A stretch of DNA of 64,000 nt from Saccharomonospora piscinae (GCF_005862235.1 NZ_VCEK01000003.1:248199-312198), one strand, 5' to 3'; positions 38,784-47,660 are shown, counted from the stretch's first letter. Numbers and translations: made by a program. Notes: generated by a model from the sequence alone, not told the origin.

Positions 38784-39641
38784 TCAGCCGTCCGCCGCGT
38801 CCGGCCACGCGGGTCGCCGCAGGCCGTGGCCTCCGCCGTAGGGCGCGGTGGACGGTGGGGTCCAGCTCGCCGTCAGCGCGGGGTCGGGCCGGTAGAGCTC
38901 GACGGCGAGCGGGCGGCAGACGTCGATCGGGTCGCGGGCGTCCGGCCCCCACAGTGGCACGGACAGGTCGCCCGCGGGGCAGGTCGACATCGCGCACAGC
39001 AGGTCCTGCTCGGCGAAGAACTCCACGAAGTCACCGGCCCGCGCCGGGGAGCCCTTCATGAAGTAGCCGCCGTCGGGGTTGATGCCGGTCACGGCGAAGA
39101 TGTTCCACACGTCGTGGACGTCGAACTCGGTCAACCCGTACGGCAGGACGGCGCGGGTGAGGTTCGAGTGGCAGTGGAAATCGAAGTCCTCACCGGTGAG
39201 GACCCGGTTGACGTACGGGTCACAGCGCGCGCCGAGCAGGTCGTGGACCCGGCCGCCGTCGGAGTCGGTGCCGTACCAGTCCAGGGTGTCGCGAGTGATC
39301 GTCAGCAGCGGCCGCAGGTACGGCAGGGTGGACCACAGCCGGTCGTGCCGGGAGACGTGAGTGCCCTGGAGCTGCCGGGTTCGTGACGTCCACAGCCGTT
39401 CCCGCGGGTTGTGCCGGTTCCAGACGTTGAAGTCGCCGCACTGCGGTCCCTCCCGCGTGGTGACGATCCGGCACAGTGACCCGGCCGGGACCTCCCAGGC
39501 ATACCCGGAGCGGATCGGCACGACGAACCGTTCGAGGGGCTGCCTGCCGTCGGTGTCGGCGGCGAGGCGGTCGTAGAACGCGCGGTCGACGTCCAGGACC
39601 GTGCCGGGACGGGGCCGGTAGAACGCTGCGGTCGAGCTCAT
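38784..39641 (-). CDS. DUF1989 (urea carboxylase-associated) protein
   Basis: A 285-residue cupin-like protein of the DUF1989 family. Landmarks are AWEVPAGSLCRIVTTREGPQCGDFNVWN, LGARCDPYVNRVLTGEDFDFHCHSNLTRAV, and DVWNIFAVTGINPDGGYFMKGSPARAGDFVEFFAEQDLLCAMSTCP in pieces typical of urea-degradation partners. Several His and Cys suggest metal binding. No urea carboxylase is nearby. The ATG at 39641 and GTG at 39644 share the gaggaagg ribosome site. It is convergent with gdhA, and lies downstream of the carotenoid oxygenase on the same strand. Confidence 0.85.
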   Translation of the reverse strand: MSSTAAFYRPRPGTVLDVDRAFYDRLAADTDGRQPLERFVVPIRSGYAWEVPAGSLCRIVTTREGPQCGDFNVWNRHNPRERLWTSRTRQLQGTHVSRHDRLWSTLPYLRPLLTITRDTLDWYGTDSDGGRVHDLLGARCDPYVNRVLTGEDFDFHCHSNLTRAVLPYGLTEFDVHDVWNIFAVTGINPDGGYFMKGSPARAGDFVEFFAEQDLLCAMSTCPAGDLSVPLWGPDARDPIDVCRPLAVELYRPDPALTASWTPPSTAPYGGGHGLRRPAWPDAADG

Positions 39642-39708
39642 CACGCCTGCCTTCCTCGGGAACGGGAGTGGTGCGCAGCGGTCACGGTAGCCACGACGGC
39701 GAACGCGA

Positions 39709-41145
39709 TCAAAGCTCCGGCTCGGTGGGGACCCAGTTGCCGTGGAAGCCCGCGGGCACCCGCTGTGGCAAGTGGACGGCCGCCACCGTGTCGAGGGTTT
39801 CCGCGTCGAGCAGCATCAGGTCGCTGCGGTCGGTCGCGGCGTCGTAGACGAATCCCATGAGCACGCCGTCGTCCTCGGCGGCGCCGGGGTGGCGCGGCTC
39901 GAAGACGAACTCGCCGGGGACGCGGCCCGCACCGAACCGCCGCACCCGTGTGCCTGCCGAGTGCAGGTCGTGCTTGAGCAGCGCGCCCTCGTCGGGCTGG
40001 ACGACGTAGCCGAAGCGGTGGCGCAGTCCCGTCCTGCGTTCGTCGATGCGGGGGAACTCCTGCGGCCGGTCGCACAGCCGGTCCTGCGTCACCACCTCGG
40101 TGCGGAGGTCGATTCGCCAGCGCTCCAGCGTCGGGTCGCCTTCGGCGGGGCCGGTGCGGTCGACGTCGAACACCTTGGGATGCCGCACGAGGTCGAGCAC
40201 GATGGTGTCGCCGTCGTCGTAGGCGTTGGCCGTGTGAAAGACGTAGCAGGGCGGGATGTCGAACCAGCGCACCCCGCCCGTGCCGTTCCTGCGCAGGACT
40301 CCGACCCGGGCCGGGCGGTGCGGGTTCCAGCAGTACGGGTACGGGCCCGCCGCCCGCACGCCCCGGCGCAGCCACGCGGTGAGCGGGTCCGGCACGCGGA
40401 CCCGGCCGATCAGGGCCGACAGCAGCAGCCGGACCGGCGTGCGCACCGGCCAGGGCACGGCCAGCTCGGCTGCCTGGGCCGCGTCGAACGTCACGGGAAG
40501 GTCGTAGAGCACGACGTGGTTCGCGGTCAGCGAGAAGTCGTGCATCATCGGGCTACCGCCCACGTCGATGTCCTCGCTGCGCACAGCGCGGCCGTCGGCG
40601 CCGATGACGTCGTAGCGCACCCGGCCGCCCATCCCGAAGTGGTAGGAGACGGCGTGCAGTTCGCCGGTCGCCGGGTCGTGCTTGGGGTGGGCGGTGAAGC
40701 CGCCGCGCACCGTTCCGTCGAAGTCGCACGGCCCCGCGGTGCCGAGGTCACCGGTGAGCTCGTAGTTGGCGTTGCCCGCCTCGACCAGCGCGACCAGTTT
40801 GCCCGCGTGTCCGATGATGTTGGTGTTCGCGCCGATGATCTCCATGCCGCTGCGGCGCCGCGCTCTCGGCGGGGGTTCACCGAGTAGTGCCGCCGCGCGG
40901 GGCCCGCGCACCCACCGGTTGCGGTACCACTCGGCTCGCCCGTCGCGCAGCCGCACGCCGTGGACCATGCCGTCGCCCATGAACCAGTTGTAGGTGTCCG
41001 GGTCGAGTTCACCGATCGGATTGGGGCCGTTGCGCAGGTAGCGGCCGTCGAGGTGGTCCGGGATCGTGCCGGTGACGTCGAGGTCGTGCCGGGTGACTTC
41101 CTCGCTCACCGGTGCGTAGTGCCCCTGGAGGAACGTGTTGCCCAT
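39709..41145 (-). CDS. Carotenoid cleavage oxygenase family protein
   Basis: A 478-residue retinal-pigment-epithelium-like dioxygenase, a seven-bladed propeller with an Fe(II) held by four histidines. Blocks include PDHLDGRYLRNGPNPI, WFMGDGMVHGVRLRDG, FTAHPKHDPATGEL (His near 165), MMHDFSLTANHVV (His near 218), PCYVFHTANAYDDGD (His near 290) and the C-terminal PAGFHGNWVP (His near 471). It cleaves a conjugated polyene or stilbene double bond; the substrate is unknown and no carotenoid genes are near. The ATG at 41145 follows AAGGAGG. A TetR gene is divergent with an operator between them. Confidence 0.92.
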   Translation of the reverse strand: MGNTFLQGHYAPVSEEVTRHDLDVTGTIPDHLDGRYLRNGPNPIGELDPDTYNWFMGDGMVHGVRLRDGRAEWYRNRWVRGPRAAALLGEPPPRARRRSGMEIIGANTNIIGHAGKLVALVEAGNANYELTGDLGTAGPCDFDGTVRGGFTAHPKHDPATGELHAVSYHFGMGGRVRYDVIGADGRAVRSEDIDVGGSPMMHDFSLTANHVVLYDLPVTFDAAQAAELAVPWPVRTPVRLLLSALIGRVRVPDPLTAWLRRGVRAAGPYPYCWNPHRPARVGVLRRNGTGGVRWFDIPPCYVFHTANAYDDGDTIVLDLVRHPKVFDVDRTGPAEGDPTLERWRIDLRTEVVTQDRLCDRPQEFPRIDERRTGLRHRFGYVVQPDEGALLKHDLHSAGTRVRRFGAGRVPGEFVFEPRHPGAAEDDGVLMGFVYDAATDRSDLMLLDAETLDTVAAVHLPQRVPAGFHGNWVPTEPEL

Positions 41146-41164
41146 CGGTGGAACCTCCTTCTGA

Positions 41165-41177
41165 ATAACTTTGTTAT
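41165..41177. promoter_or_regulatory. Candidate TetR operator
   Basis: ATAAC-TTT-GTTAT is a perfect inverted repeat in the 64-base gap between the carotenoid oxygenase and the divergent TetR gene. Another ataac occurs at 41191. The surrounding AT-rich sequence is where both promoters must lie. Confidence 0.7.
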
Positions 41178-41209
41178 GCCTACTCCCGGAATAACATAGT
41201 GATGAGACG

Positions 41210-41893
41210 ATGGCAAGCGTGAGGGACAACGAGGGCGGTAGCACCCCGAAACAGCGACTGGTGGACGCGGCGATCCGGCTGCTCGCCGCGGGTGGCCCCG
41301 AAGCCGTGCAGGCGCGCAGGGTCGCGGCCGAAGTCGGCGCCTCCAGCATGGCCGTCTACACGCACTTCGGCGGAATGCCCGACCTCGTCGACGCCGTGGT
41401 GCGCGAGGGCTTCGAGCGCCTCGACCGGCGCCTGGCCGCCGTCAGCCGGAGCGACGACGCCCTGTGTGATGCCGTCACGCTCGGGCTCGCCTACCGCGCC
41501 GAGGCGCTGGAGAACTCGCAGCTCTACCGGCTGATGTTCGGCATCACCGCCGTGAGCGCCAGCCGCAGGGGCCAGCGCACCGACCTGCTGGGCACGGGCA
41601 GCCCCACCGAGCTCGAGGAGGGCAGGCGCGCGTTCGGGCACCTCGTCGCGGCCGTCGAACGCCTCGCCGCCTCAGGGCGGGGAACCGTCCCCGAGCCGTC
41701 GGCCGCCGCGGCGCAGCTCTGGAGCGCCGTCCACGGCTATGTGCTGCTGGAGATCGCGGGGTTCTTCGGCGATGAGGGCCACGGTGTCGAGCAGGTGCTC
41801 CTGCCGCTGGCCGTCAACCTCGCGGCGGGCCTCGGCGATGACCGCGCGGCCGCCGAGGAGTCGGCGCGCCGCGCGCTGCGCCGTGCCGGCTGA
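41210..41893 (+). CDS. TetR-family regulator
   Basis: A 227-residue TetR repressor. The N-terminal HTH is clear: KQRLVDAAIRLLAAGGPEAVQARRVAAEVGASSMAVYTHFGGMPDLVDAV (residues about 14-63). The helical C-terminal ligand domain includes LYRLMFGI and WSAVHGYVLLEIAGFF, like TetR_C_33/WHG-type domains. It most likely represses the divergent carotenoid oxygenase through the palindrome at 41165. It is followed by a repeat-rich gap. Confidence 0.92.
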   Translation: MASVRDNEGGSTPKQRLVDAAIRLLAAGGPEAVQARRVAAEVGASSMAVYTHFGGMPDLVDAVVREGFERLDRRLAAVSRSDDALCDAVTLGLAYRAEALENSQLYRLMFGITAVSASRRGQRTDLLGTGSPTELEEGRRAFGHLVAAVERLAASGRGTVPEPSAAAAQLWSAVHGYVLLEIAGFFGDEGHGVEQVLLPLAVNLAAGLGDDRAAAEESARRALRRAG

Positions 41894-41901
41894 CGGCGTG
41901 G

Positions 41902-41990
41902 GGTGCCGCGAAGGCCACCTTGACTGCACGAGACGCAGCGAAGGCCACCTTGACTGCGTCAGACGCAGCGAGGGTGGCCTTCGCGGCGCC
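41902..41990. repeat. Direct and inverted repeat module, possible terminator
   Basis: Two 30-base direct copies (41911-41940 and 41941-41970, sharing aaggccaccttgactgc) are framed by 20-base inverted arms at 41902-41921 and 41971-41990. A transcript could fold into a long stem between the convergent TetR and kinase genes. The aaggccacctt motif recurs in the module, and its style is that of dispersed actinomycete intergenic repeats. Confidence 0.75.
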
Positions 41991-42005
41991 CCCCACAACC
42001 CGCGC

Positions 42006-43853
42006 TCACGCACGCGGCAGGGCCGTCACGACCTCCGCTGCGAGGCGCTGGGCTCGTTCGCACGGGTCGCCGTCCGACTGGAGGTAGAACACGGACACCT
42101 CCTCGCTGAGATCGTCGTTGATCCGCCGGTGCTGCCAGGTGATGGCGCAGTACTCGCCGTCGCTGGTGGCGTGGGCCTCCACGCCGTCGAGAGTGACGGG
42201 CTCGGCGTTCTCCTCCGGCGGCAGGCCGGGAACTCCCGGCTGCACGCGCACGCGAACCGTGCGTTCGCCGTCCCACTCGCAGCCGTGCAGGCCCGTGCCG
42301 CTCGCCGTGGCCGGGCCGAGCAGTTCCCGCACGGTTCCGTCCGGCAGCAGCCCGCACATCTCGACCGCCAGCGCGCTGTCGGCGGGCAGCTCGCGCAGGA
42401 CCCGGTCGGTGCGCAGCCGGGGGAGCGCCTCGGCCAGTACCGCCTCGGGGCCCTCGCACGTCCGTGCGGAGCTGTCGCTGACGGTCACCACCAGCTCGGG
42501 TTCGTCGGTGAGCTGAGCCGATGCCTCGCAGCCGCCGGTGAGGTTCGTGAGCAGCACGGGGCGCCCCGCCACCGCGCCACCCTCGCGCGCGCCGGGGTAG
42601 AGGTCCTCGCCCAGTCCGAGCCGGACCGTGCCGTCGGTGGTGTCGTAGCGGCATCGGTGCAGCGAGAACGGGGCGTCCTCCGGCGTGAGCGTGCCCAGCC
42701 CCGGCACGCTCACGCCCGCCAGGACCGCGCACGGATCGACCCGGCGCAGCCACTCGGCCGCGAGCGCCTCTCCCTGACCGACCGCGGGTTCCGGCGCGGC
42801 GTCGTCCGGTGGCGGTGACTCCCCGCCTCCGGTGGTGAGCACGACGACCAGGACGGCGGCCAGCGCGGCGGCGAACGCGGCCAGCGGGACGCCGACCCGG
42901 CCCGCCGCGCCGGACCTGCCGTGCCGCCGCCGCACCGGCGCGGCCGGGCTGGGCGCGGGCGGCGGTGGCGGCGCAGCCACGACGGTGCGCAGCAGTTGCT
43001 CCTGCCGTGCGATGTGGGCGGCGACCGACGGTGGCCACGGGGCCATCCCCGGCGGCACGCTGCCGAGCAGCTCCACGAGCTGCCGCGACGTGGGGCGCGA
43101 GGCGGGGTCCTTCGCCAGACACGGCTCTACGAACGCGCGGACCTCGGCGGGCAGCGGCGACAGGTCCGGCTCACCGTGCGCCACGTTGAAAAGGGTCTGC
43201 GGGGTGGACGGCGCCGCGAACGGACGCTGCCCCGTCGCCGCTGTCACCAGCAGGGACCCGAGGGAGAACACGTCGCTGGCCGGGGTGAGCTCGGTGCCGA
43301 GTGCCTGCTCGGGTGACATGAAGGCGGGGGAGCCGATGAGCGCGCCCGTGGCCGTCAGCCCGGACTCGTCCAGTGCGCGTGCGATGCCGAAGTCGATGAC
43401 CCTCGGCCCGTCGTGGGTGAGCAGCACGTTGCCGGGCTTGAGGTCCCGATGGACCAGCCCGGCCCTGTGGATGTCGGCCAGCGCGACCGCCAGGGTCAGC
43501 GCCAGGTGGCGGACCCCGCCCACGTCCAGCGGGCCGTTCGCCTCCAGGACGTCGGCCAGCGTCGGGCCGGGCACGTAGGCCGAGGCCAGCCACGGCGTGT
43601 CGGACTCGGTGTCCGCGTCGAGTACCGGTGCGGTGTAGGCGCCGGAGACGAGTCGGGAGGCCGCCACCTCGCGCCGGAACCGGTCCCGGAACACGGGATC
43701 ACCCGCGAGCGAGGCGAACACGTGCTTGACGGCGGCGAACCGGCCGTCCGGCGCCACCGCGAGCAACACCCTGCCCATACCGCCCTCGCCGAGCGCGGCC
43801 AGCGTGCGGTAGCGGCCCACTCGGCGCGGGTCGTCGGGGCGCAGCGGCTTCAC
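42006..43853 (-). CDS. Membrane Ser/Thr protein kinase with DPCxxL extracellular modules (copy 1)
   Basis: A 615-residue PknB-type kinase. The N-terminal catalytic domain (about 14-270) has LGEGGMGRV, the AVK lysine, HRDLKPGNVLL and IDFGIA. A Pro-rich linker leads to one membrane helix near residue 350. The extracellular part contains two cysteine modules beginning VDPCAVL and EMCGLL, each ending in a C-[RE]-[YW] strand (HRCRYD, HGCEWD), resembling DUF3558-type lipoprotein domains. The signal sensed is unknown. The GTG at 43853 overlaps the upstream kinase stop (GTGA). With the neighbouring copy it forms a tandem duplication. Confidence 0.85.
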   Translation of the reverse strand: MKPLRPDDPRRVGRYRTLAALGEGGMGRVLLAVAPDGRFAAVKHVFASLAGDPVFRDRFRREVAASRLVSGAYTAPVLDADTESDTPWLASAYVPGPTLADVLEANGPLDVGGVRHLALTLAVALADIHRAGLVHRDLKPGNVLLTHDGPRVIDFGIARALDESGLTATGALIGSPAFMSPEQALGTELTPASDVFSLGSLLVTAATGQRPFAAPSTPQTLFNVAHGEPDLSPLPAEVRAFVEPCLAKDPASRPTSRQLVELLGSVPPGMAPWPPSVAAHIARQEQLLRTVVAAPPPPPAPSPAAPVRRRHGRSGAAGRVGVPLAAFAAALAAVLVVVLTTGGGESPPPDDAAPEPAVGQGEALAAEWLRRVDPCAVLAGVSVPGLGTLTPEDAPFSLHRCRYDTTDGTVRLGLGEDLYPGAREGGAVAGRPVLLTNLTGGCEASAQLTDEPELVVTVSDSSARTCEGPEAVLAEALPRLRTDRVLRELPADSALAVEMCGLLPDGTVRELLGPATASGTGLHGCEWDGERTVRVRVQPGVPGLPPEENAEPVTLDGVEAHATSDGEYCAITWQHRRINDDLSEEVSVFYLQSDGDPCERAQRLAAEVVTALPRA

Positions 43854-45796
43854 GGTGCCGGGAGTTTCGGCAGGACGGTCTCGGCCGCCGCGACGACGTC
43901 GGCACAGACGTCGTCGACCGGACGGCCGCTGGCGGTCGCGAGGTAGCGCAGGCGAATGACCTCCGCCTGAGTGGAGGGCCCGTCGTCGGGCTCGCGGTGC
44001 GCCCAGCTCACGGCACACGACGGGCTACCCGCCTGCGGTTCCGGTTGCGTGTAGACCGTGCGGCCCGCGAGTTCGCGCTCCTGCCAGCGGTCCTCGAGCG
44101 CGGCCGGGTCGACGTCGCGCGACAGCTCCACCACCAACGTCCCGGTGAGTTCCCACTCGCACCGGTACAACCGCTCGGGCCGGGAAGTGCCGGACACGCC
44201 GAACAGGCGCGAGACGTCGGAGGGGCCGAGCAGCGCACACGGGTCCACAGTGGCCAGCGAGCCGGTGCTGTTCTCCCGCTCGGGCCCGCCGTCACGCAAC
44301 ACCGCGAGGGCATCCGACAGCACGGCGTGGGCGCTCGCGCAGGGGGCGGCCGTGACGTCACCGACGCCGGGGCCGACGGTGACGCTGACTCCCAGATCGG
44401 CGTGGCCGGGCAGGACCGCGACGGTCTCGCACCGTCCCTCGCCGCCCTGGTCCACGACGAGGGACAACCCGTCGATCTCCGTGTGGTCGACGGGGTCCGC
44501 GTCCTCGTCCGGTGTGGGGTTCACCGGCACCCGGTCCCCCAGCGCCAGGTCGAACCAGCGCCCGTCGGCGTGTTCGTAGGTACAGCGTTCGAGATGCACG
44601 GCAGGCTGGGGCGTCAGCTCGGACGGCAGCACCGCGCAGGGGTCCACGGCCCTGAGCCGGTCGAGACCCAGCGGGCCGTCGTCGGCCGGTGCCGGCGACG
44701 TTGTGGGCGAGCCGGACTCACCGGGCGGCGGTTGGGCCGGAAGCGCGTCGGGAACACCACCGCCCGGCGCCGCGTGGCCCGCGCGGGTGTCGGGTTCGAC
44801 CAGGAACGGGAGTGTCGCCGCGAACGCGGTCACTACCACCGCGGCGAGGATTCCCGTGCGCACTGCTCGCCGCCGGGTCGCCGCGGACCGGTCCGCCGTG
44901 GGCGGGGGCGCGAGAAGGGCGCGCGCGGCGTCCGCCTCCCGCTCGCGGATCAGCTCGTGGACCGACGGTGGCCAGGGCTCGGCGCCGGGCCGGACGTCCC
45001 CGGTGAGCCGGTCCAGCAGGTCACCGGGCGTGGGCCGTCGCCGCGGGTCCTTGTCCAGGCACGCGGCCACGACGTCGCGCAGGGGCGGTGGCACCCCGTC
45101 GAGGTCCGGGTCGGCGTGCGCCACGTTGTACAGCGACTGGGCCGCCGACGAGCCAGCGAAGGGCCCGCGCCCGGTGGCCGCGAACACGAGCACCGTGCCC
45201 AGCGAGAAGACGTCGGTGGCCGGTGTCAGTTCGCGACCGTGCGCCTGCTCGGGCGACATGAATTCCGGCGACCCGATGACCGCGCCCGTGCCCGTCAGCT
45301 CGGTGTCGTCCTCGGCGGCTCTGGCGATGCCGAAGTCGATGACCCGGGGACCGTCGTGTGCCAGCAGCAGGTTGGCGGGCTTGAGGTCCCGGTGGACGAG
45401 CCCGGCTCGGTGGATGTCGGCCAGCGCCGTGGCGAGGCCCACGGCGAGCAGGCGCAGTGACTCCGCCGGGAACGGCCCGGTCGAGGTCACCGCGAGCCCC
45501 AGCGACGGCCCCGGGACGTAGCGGGTGGCCAGCCACGGTGTCGGCGCGTCCGGGTCGGCGTCGAGCACCGGGGCCGTGTAGGCACCCGAGACCAGCCGGC
45601 AGGCCGCGATCTCCCGGCGGAACCGCTCGCGGAACACGGCGTCGCGCGCGAGGAAGTCGTGGACCAGCTTCACCGCGGCGGGCCTGCCGTCGGGCCCGGT
45701 CGCCAGCAGCACCCGGCCCATCCCACCGTCGCCCAGCACGCCGAGCGCGCGGTACGGGCCGAGTACGCGGGGATCGCCTGCCGCGAGTGGCCTCAC
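43850..45796 (-). CDS. Membrane Ser/Thr protein kinase with DPCxxL extracellular modules (copy 2)
   Basis: A 648-residue paralogue of the next gene downstream. Kinase signatures are LGDGGMGRV, the AVK lysine, HRDLKPANLLL and IDFGIARA. One membrane helix lies near residue 345 (GILAAVVVTAFAATLPFLV), and the exported part has two modules (VDPCAVLPSEL with LERCTYE, and VDPCALLGPSDV with YRCEWE). The start is uncertain: GTG at 45796 aligns with the start of the sister kinase; a GTG at 45820 would overlap trpS. The row trpS–kinase–kinase is tightly packed and may be co-transcribed. Confidence 0.85.
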   Translation of the reverse strand: MRPLAAGDPRVLGPYRALGVLGDGGMGRVLLATGPDGRPAAVKLVHDFLARDAVFRERFRREIAACRLVSGAYTAPVLDADPDAPTPWLATRYVPGPSLGLAVTSTGPFPAESLRLLAVGLATALADIHRAGLVHRDLKPANLLLAHDGPRVIDFGIARAAEDDTELTGTGAVIGSPEFMSPEQAHGRELTPATDVFSLGTVLVFAATGRGPFAGSSAAQSLYNVAHADPDLDGVPPPLRDVVAACLDKDPRRRPTPGDLLDRLTGDVRPGAEPWPPSVHELIREREADAARALLAPPPTADRSAATRRRAVRTGILAAVVVTAFAATLPFLVEPDTRAGHAAPGGGVPDALPAQPPPGESGSPTTSPAPADDGPLGLDRLRAVDPCAVLPSELTPQPAVHLERCTYEHADGRWFDLALGDRVPVNPTPDEDADPVDHTEIDGLSLVVDQGGEGRCETVAVLPGHADLGVSVTVGPGVGDVTAAPCASAHAVLSDALAVLRDGGPERENSTGSLATVDPCALLGPSDVSRLFGVSGTSRPERLYRCEWELTGTLVVELSRDVDPAALEDRWQERELAGRTVYTQPEPQAGSPSCAVSWAHREPDDGPSTQAEVIRLRYLATASGRPVDDVCADVVAAAETVLPKLPAP

Positions 45797-45809
45797 GACG
45801 GGCGTCGGC

Positions 45810-46835
45810 TCAGGCGACACCGACGGCTTTGCGCACCGCCGTGAGCACCCTGCCCGCCCGCTCGCGGGCACGCTCCGCGCCCCGGGCGAGCACGTCGTCC
45901 AGCTCGCTTCCCGGCTCCAGATACGCGTTGTACCGCTCGCGCATCGGCGTCAGCTCGGCGTTCAACACCTCGAACAGGACGTTCTTCAGCTCGCCCCAGC
46001 CCATGCCGCCCGCTTCGAGGCGCTTTCGGGTGTCGGCGACGACGTCGGCCGCCGAGGCCGGCGCGAACTGGTCGAGCAGCTGGAACACCGCCGAGCTGTC
46101 CGGGTCCTTCGGCGCCTCCACCGGGGTGCTGTCGGTGGGGATGCGCCGGACCAGCTTCTTGAGCTTGTTCTCCGGCAGGAACAGCGGAATCGTGTTGTCG
46201 TAGGACTTGCTCATCTTGCGGCCGTCGAGGCCGGGCAGCACGTCACCCGTCCCGCTGTCCGGGATGATCGCCTCGGGAACCTTGAAGGCGTAGGAGTCGC
46301 CGTAGAGGTGGTTGAAGCTGCCCGCGATGTCGGCGGCGTACTCGACGTGCTGCACCTGGTCTTTACCGACGGGCACCACGTCGGTCTCCATAATGAGGAT
46401 GTCGACCGCCATGAGGATGGGGTAGTTGAACAGTCCCATGTTCACACCCGCGTCCGGGTCCTCACCGGCCTCGACGTTGCGGTCGCGGGAAGCCTTGTAG
46501 GCGTGGGCCCGGTTCATGAGGCCCTTGCCCGTGACGCACGACAGCACCCAGTTCAGCTCGAAGATCTCGGGCACGTCCGACTGCACGTAGAACGTGGTGC
46601 GGTCGGGGTCGAGCCCCGCGGCGAGCCACGACGCGGCCACCGAGCGCGAGTAGTGCCTGAGCAGCTTGGGGTCGCGAATGCTCGTCAGCGCGTGGTAGTC
46701 GGCGATGAAGTACAGCGAGTCGTACTGTTCGGCCAACCGCAGCGCCGGACGGATCGCGCCCACGAGGTTGCCCAGGTGGACCTCTCCGGACGGTTTGATG
46801 CCGGTCAAGGAGACCTTGCCTGCGGGTTCTGACAT
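45810..46835 (-). CDS. trpS: Tryptophanyl-tRNA synthetase
   Basis: A 341-residue class I synthetase charging tRNA-Trp. The HIGH-equivalent is HLGN at residues 20-23 (GEVHLGNLVGAIRP), the KMSKS loop is GRKMSKSYDN near 205-214, and the tryptophan pocket region VGKDQVQHVEYA lies near 158-169. Length is normal. A TAGGAT element ends six bases before the ATG, which suggests a leaderless transcript, although readthrough from the SDR gene 23 bases upstream is also possible. Confidence 0.97.
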   Translation of the reverse strand: MSEPAGKVSLTGIKPSGEVHLGNLVGAIRPALRLAEQYDSLYFIADYHALTSIRDPKLLRHYSRSVAASWLAAGLDPDRTTFYVQSDVPEIFELNWVLSCVTGKGLMNRAHAYKASRDRNVEAGEDPDAGVNMGLFNYPILMAVDILIMETDVVPVGKDQVQHVEYAADIAGSFNHLYGDSYAFKVPEAIIPDSGTGDVLPGLDGRKMSKSYDNTIPLFLPENKLKKLVRRIPTDSTPVEAPKDPDSSAVFQLLDQFAPASAADVVADTRKRLEAGGMGWGELKNVLFEVLNAELTPMRERYNAYLEPGSELDDVLARGAERARERAGRVLTAVRKAVGVA

Positions 46836-46841
46836 GCGCCC

Positions 46842-46847
46842 ATCCTA
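46842..46847 (-). promoter_or_regulatory. Candidate -10 element of trpS
   Basis: TAGGAT (minus strand) ends six bases before the trpS ATG and fits the actinobacterial TANNNT leaderless pattern. No good -35 is visible. Confidence 0.45.
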
Positions 46848-46858
46848 GCGAGCGGTGA

Positions 46859-47611
46859 CTAGGCCAGTTCGAGCCCGCCGTCCACGGTGAGCACCTGGCC
46901 GGTGAGCCAGGTGGCCTCCGGGTCGGCCAGGCGAACGACCCACGTGGCGACGTCCTCGGGAGTGCCACGCCTGCCGAGCGGAATGCGTTCCCGCTCCTGC
47001 CGCTTGACGTCCTCGACGGTCGCGGCGGACAGCCCGGAGGCGGCGAGTGCCTCACTCTCCGCGGGCCCCGGCGCGACGCCGTTCACGCGGATGCCGTCGG
47101 CGGCCACTTCCAGTGCCCACGTGCGGGTGAGCTGGTCGAGCGCGGCCTTCGACGCGCCGTAGTGACCCGCTCCGGGAGCGGGCCGGTGGCCGAGGACGCT
47201 CGACACGGTGACGATCGACCCGCGCGCACGGCGGAGCGCGGGCAGGGCCGCCGTGGTGAGCAGGCTGGGCGCGAGCACGTTGGTGGCGAACAGGTCGGTC
47301 ACCCGCTCGGGGTCGGTGTCAGCCAGCGGCATGGCGGCGAAGATCCCGGCGTTGTGGACGACGACGTCGAGGCGGTCCCAGCGGTCGAGCGCGGCGTCGA
47401 CGATCTCGGTCGCCGAACCGGGCTCCCGCAGGTCGGCCGCGTGGGTGGCGATGGCGGGGTGCCGGTTCGCGGTGTCGGCCAGTGCGTGGGGGCGCCTGCC
47501 GACACCGAGTACCCGCGCACCGGCACGGGCGAACGCGACGGCGGTGGCCCGGCCGATGCCGGAGCCCGCACCGGTCACGACGACGACGTGGTTCTCGAAG
47601 ATGACGGTCAT
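46859..47611 (-). CDS. Short-chain dehydrogenase/reductase
   Basis: A 250-residue classical SDR. The cofactor motif TGAGSGIG lies at 13-20, with an Arg-Arg pair in VGRRPHAL after the second strand suggesting NADP(H). Next come HNAGIF and the catalytic Ser and Tyr-x3-Lys in TVSSVLGH and YGASK. The C-terminal VLTVDGGLELA is usual. Substrate is unknown. It is divergent from an amino acid decarboxylase; between them lies a perfect 14-base palindrome, so one regulator may control both. Confidence 0.92.
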   Translation of the reverse strand: MTVIFENHVVVVTGAGSGIGRATAVAFARAGARVLGVGRRPHALADTANRHPAIATHAADLREPGSATEIVDAALDRWDRLDVVVHNAGIFAAMPLADTDPERVTDLFATNVLAPSLLTTAALPALRRARGSIVTVSSVLGHRPAPGAGHYGASKAALDQLTRTWALEVAADGIRVNGVAPGPAESEALAASGLSAATVEDVKRQERERIPLGRRGTPEDVATWVVRLADPEATWLTGQVLTVDGGLELA

Positions 47612-47618
47612 GACGCGG

Positions 47619-47624
47619 ACCGTA
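47619..47624 (-). promoter_or_regulatory. Candidate -10 element of the SDR gene
   Basis: TACGGT on the minus strand ends seven bases before the SDR ATG, fitting a leaderless TANNNT promoter. TTGACC and TTGACA lie upstream, with the palindrome between -35 and -10. Confidence 0.5.
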
Positions 47625-47629
47625 GGGAC

Positions 47630-47643
47630 TGACACCGGTGTCA
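47630..47643. promoter_or_regulatory. Perfect palindrome TGACACCGGTGTCA, candidate operator
   Basis: A 14-base perfect palindrome centred in the 62-base gap between the divergent SDR and decarboxylase genes, placed within the spacer of the SDR promoter and near the -35 position for the decarboxylase. A TTGAC…GTCA layout within a long spacer recalls MerR-type operators, but no MerR gene is adjacent. Confidence 0.7.
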
Positions 47644-47660
47644 AGGTCAACTCCAGAATC

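Noticed and set aside
41902-41990. CRISPR-like repeat spacing
   Set aside because: Only two direct copies with no spacers and no cas genes; inverted arms explain the structure better.
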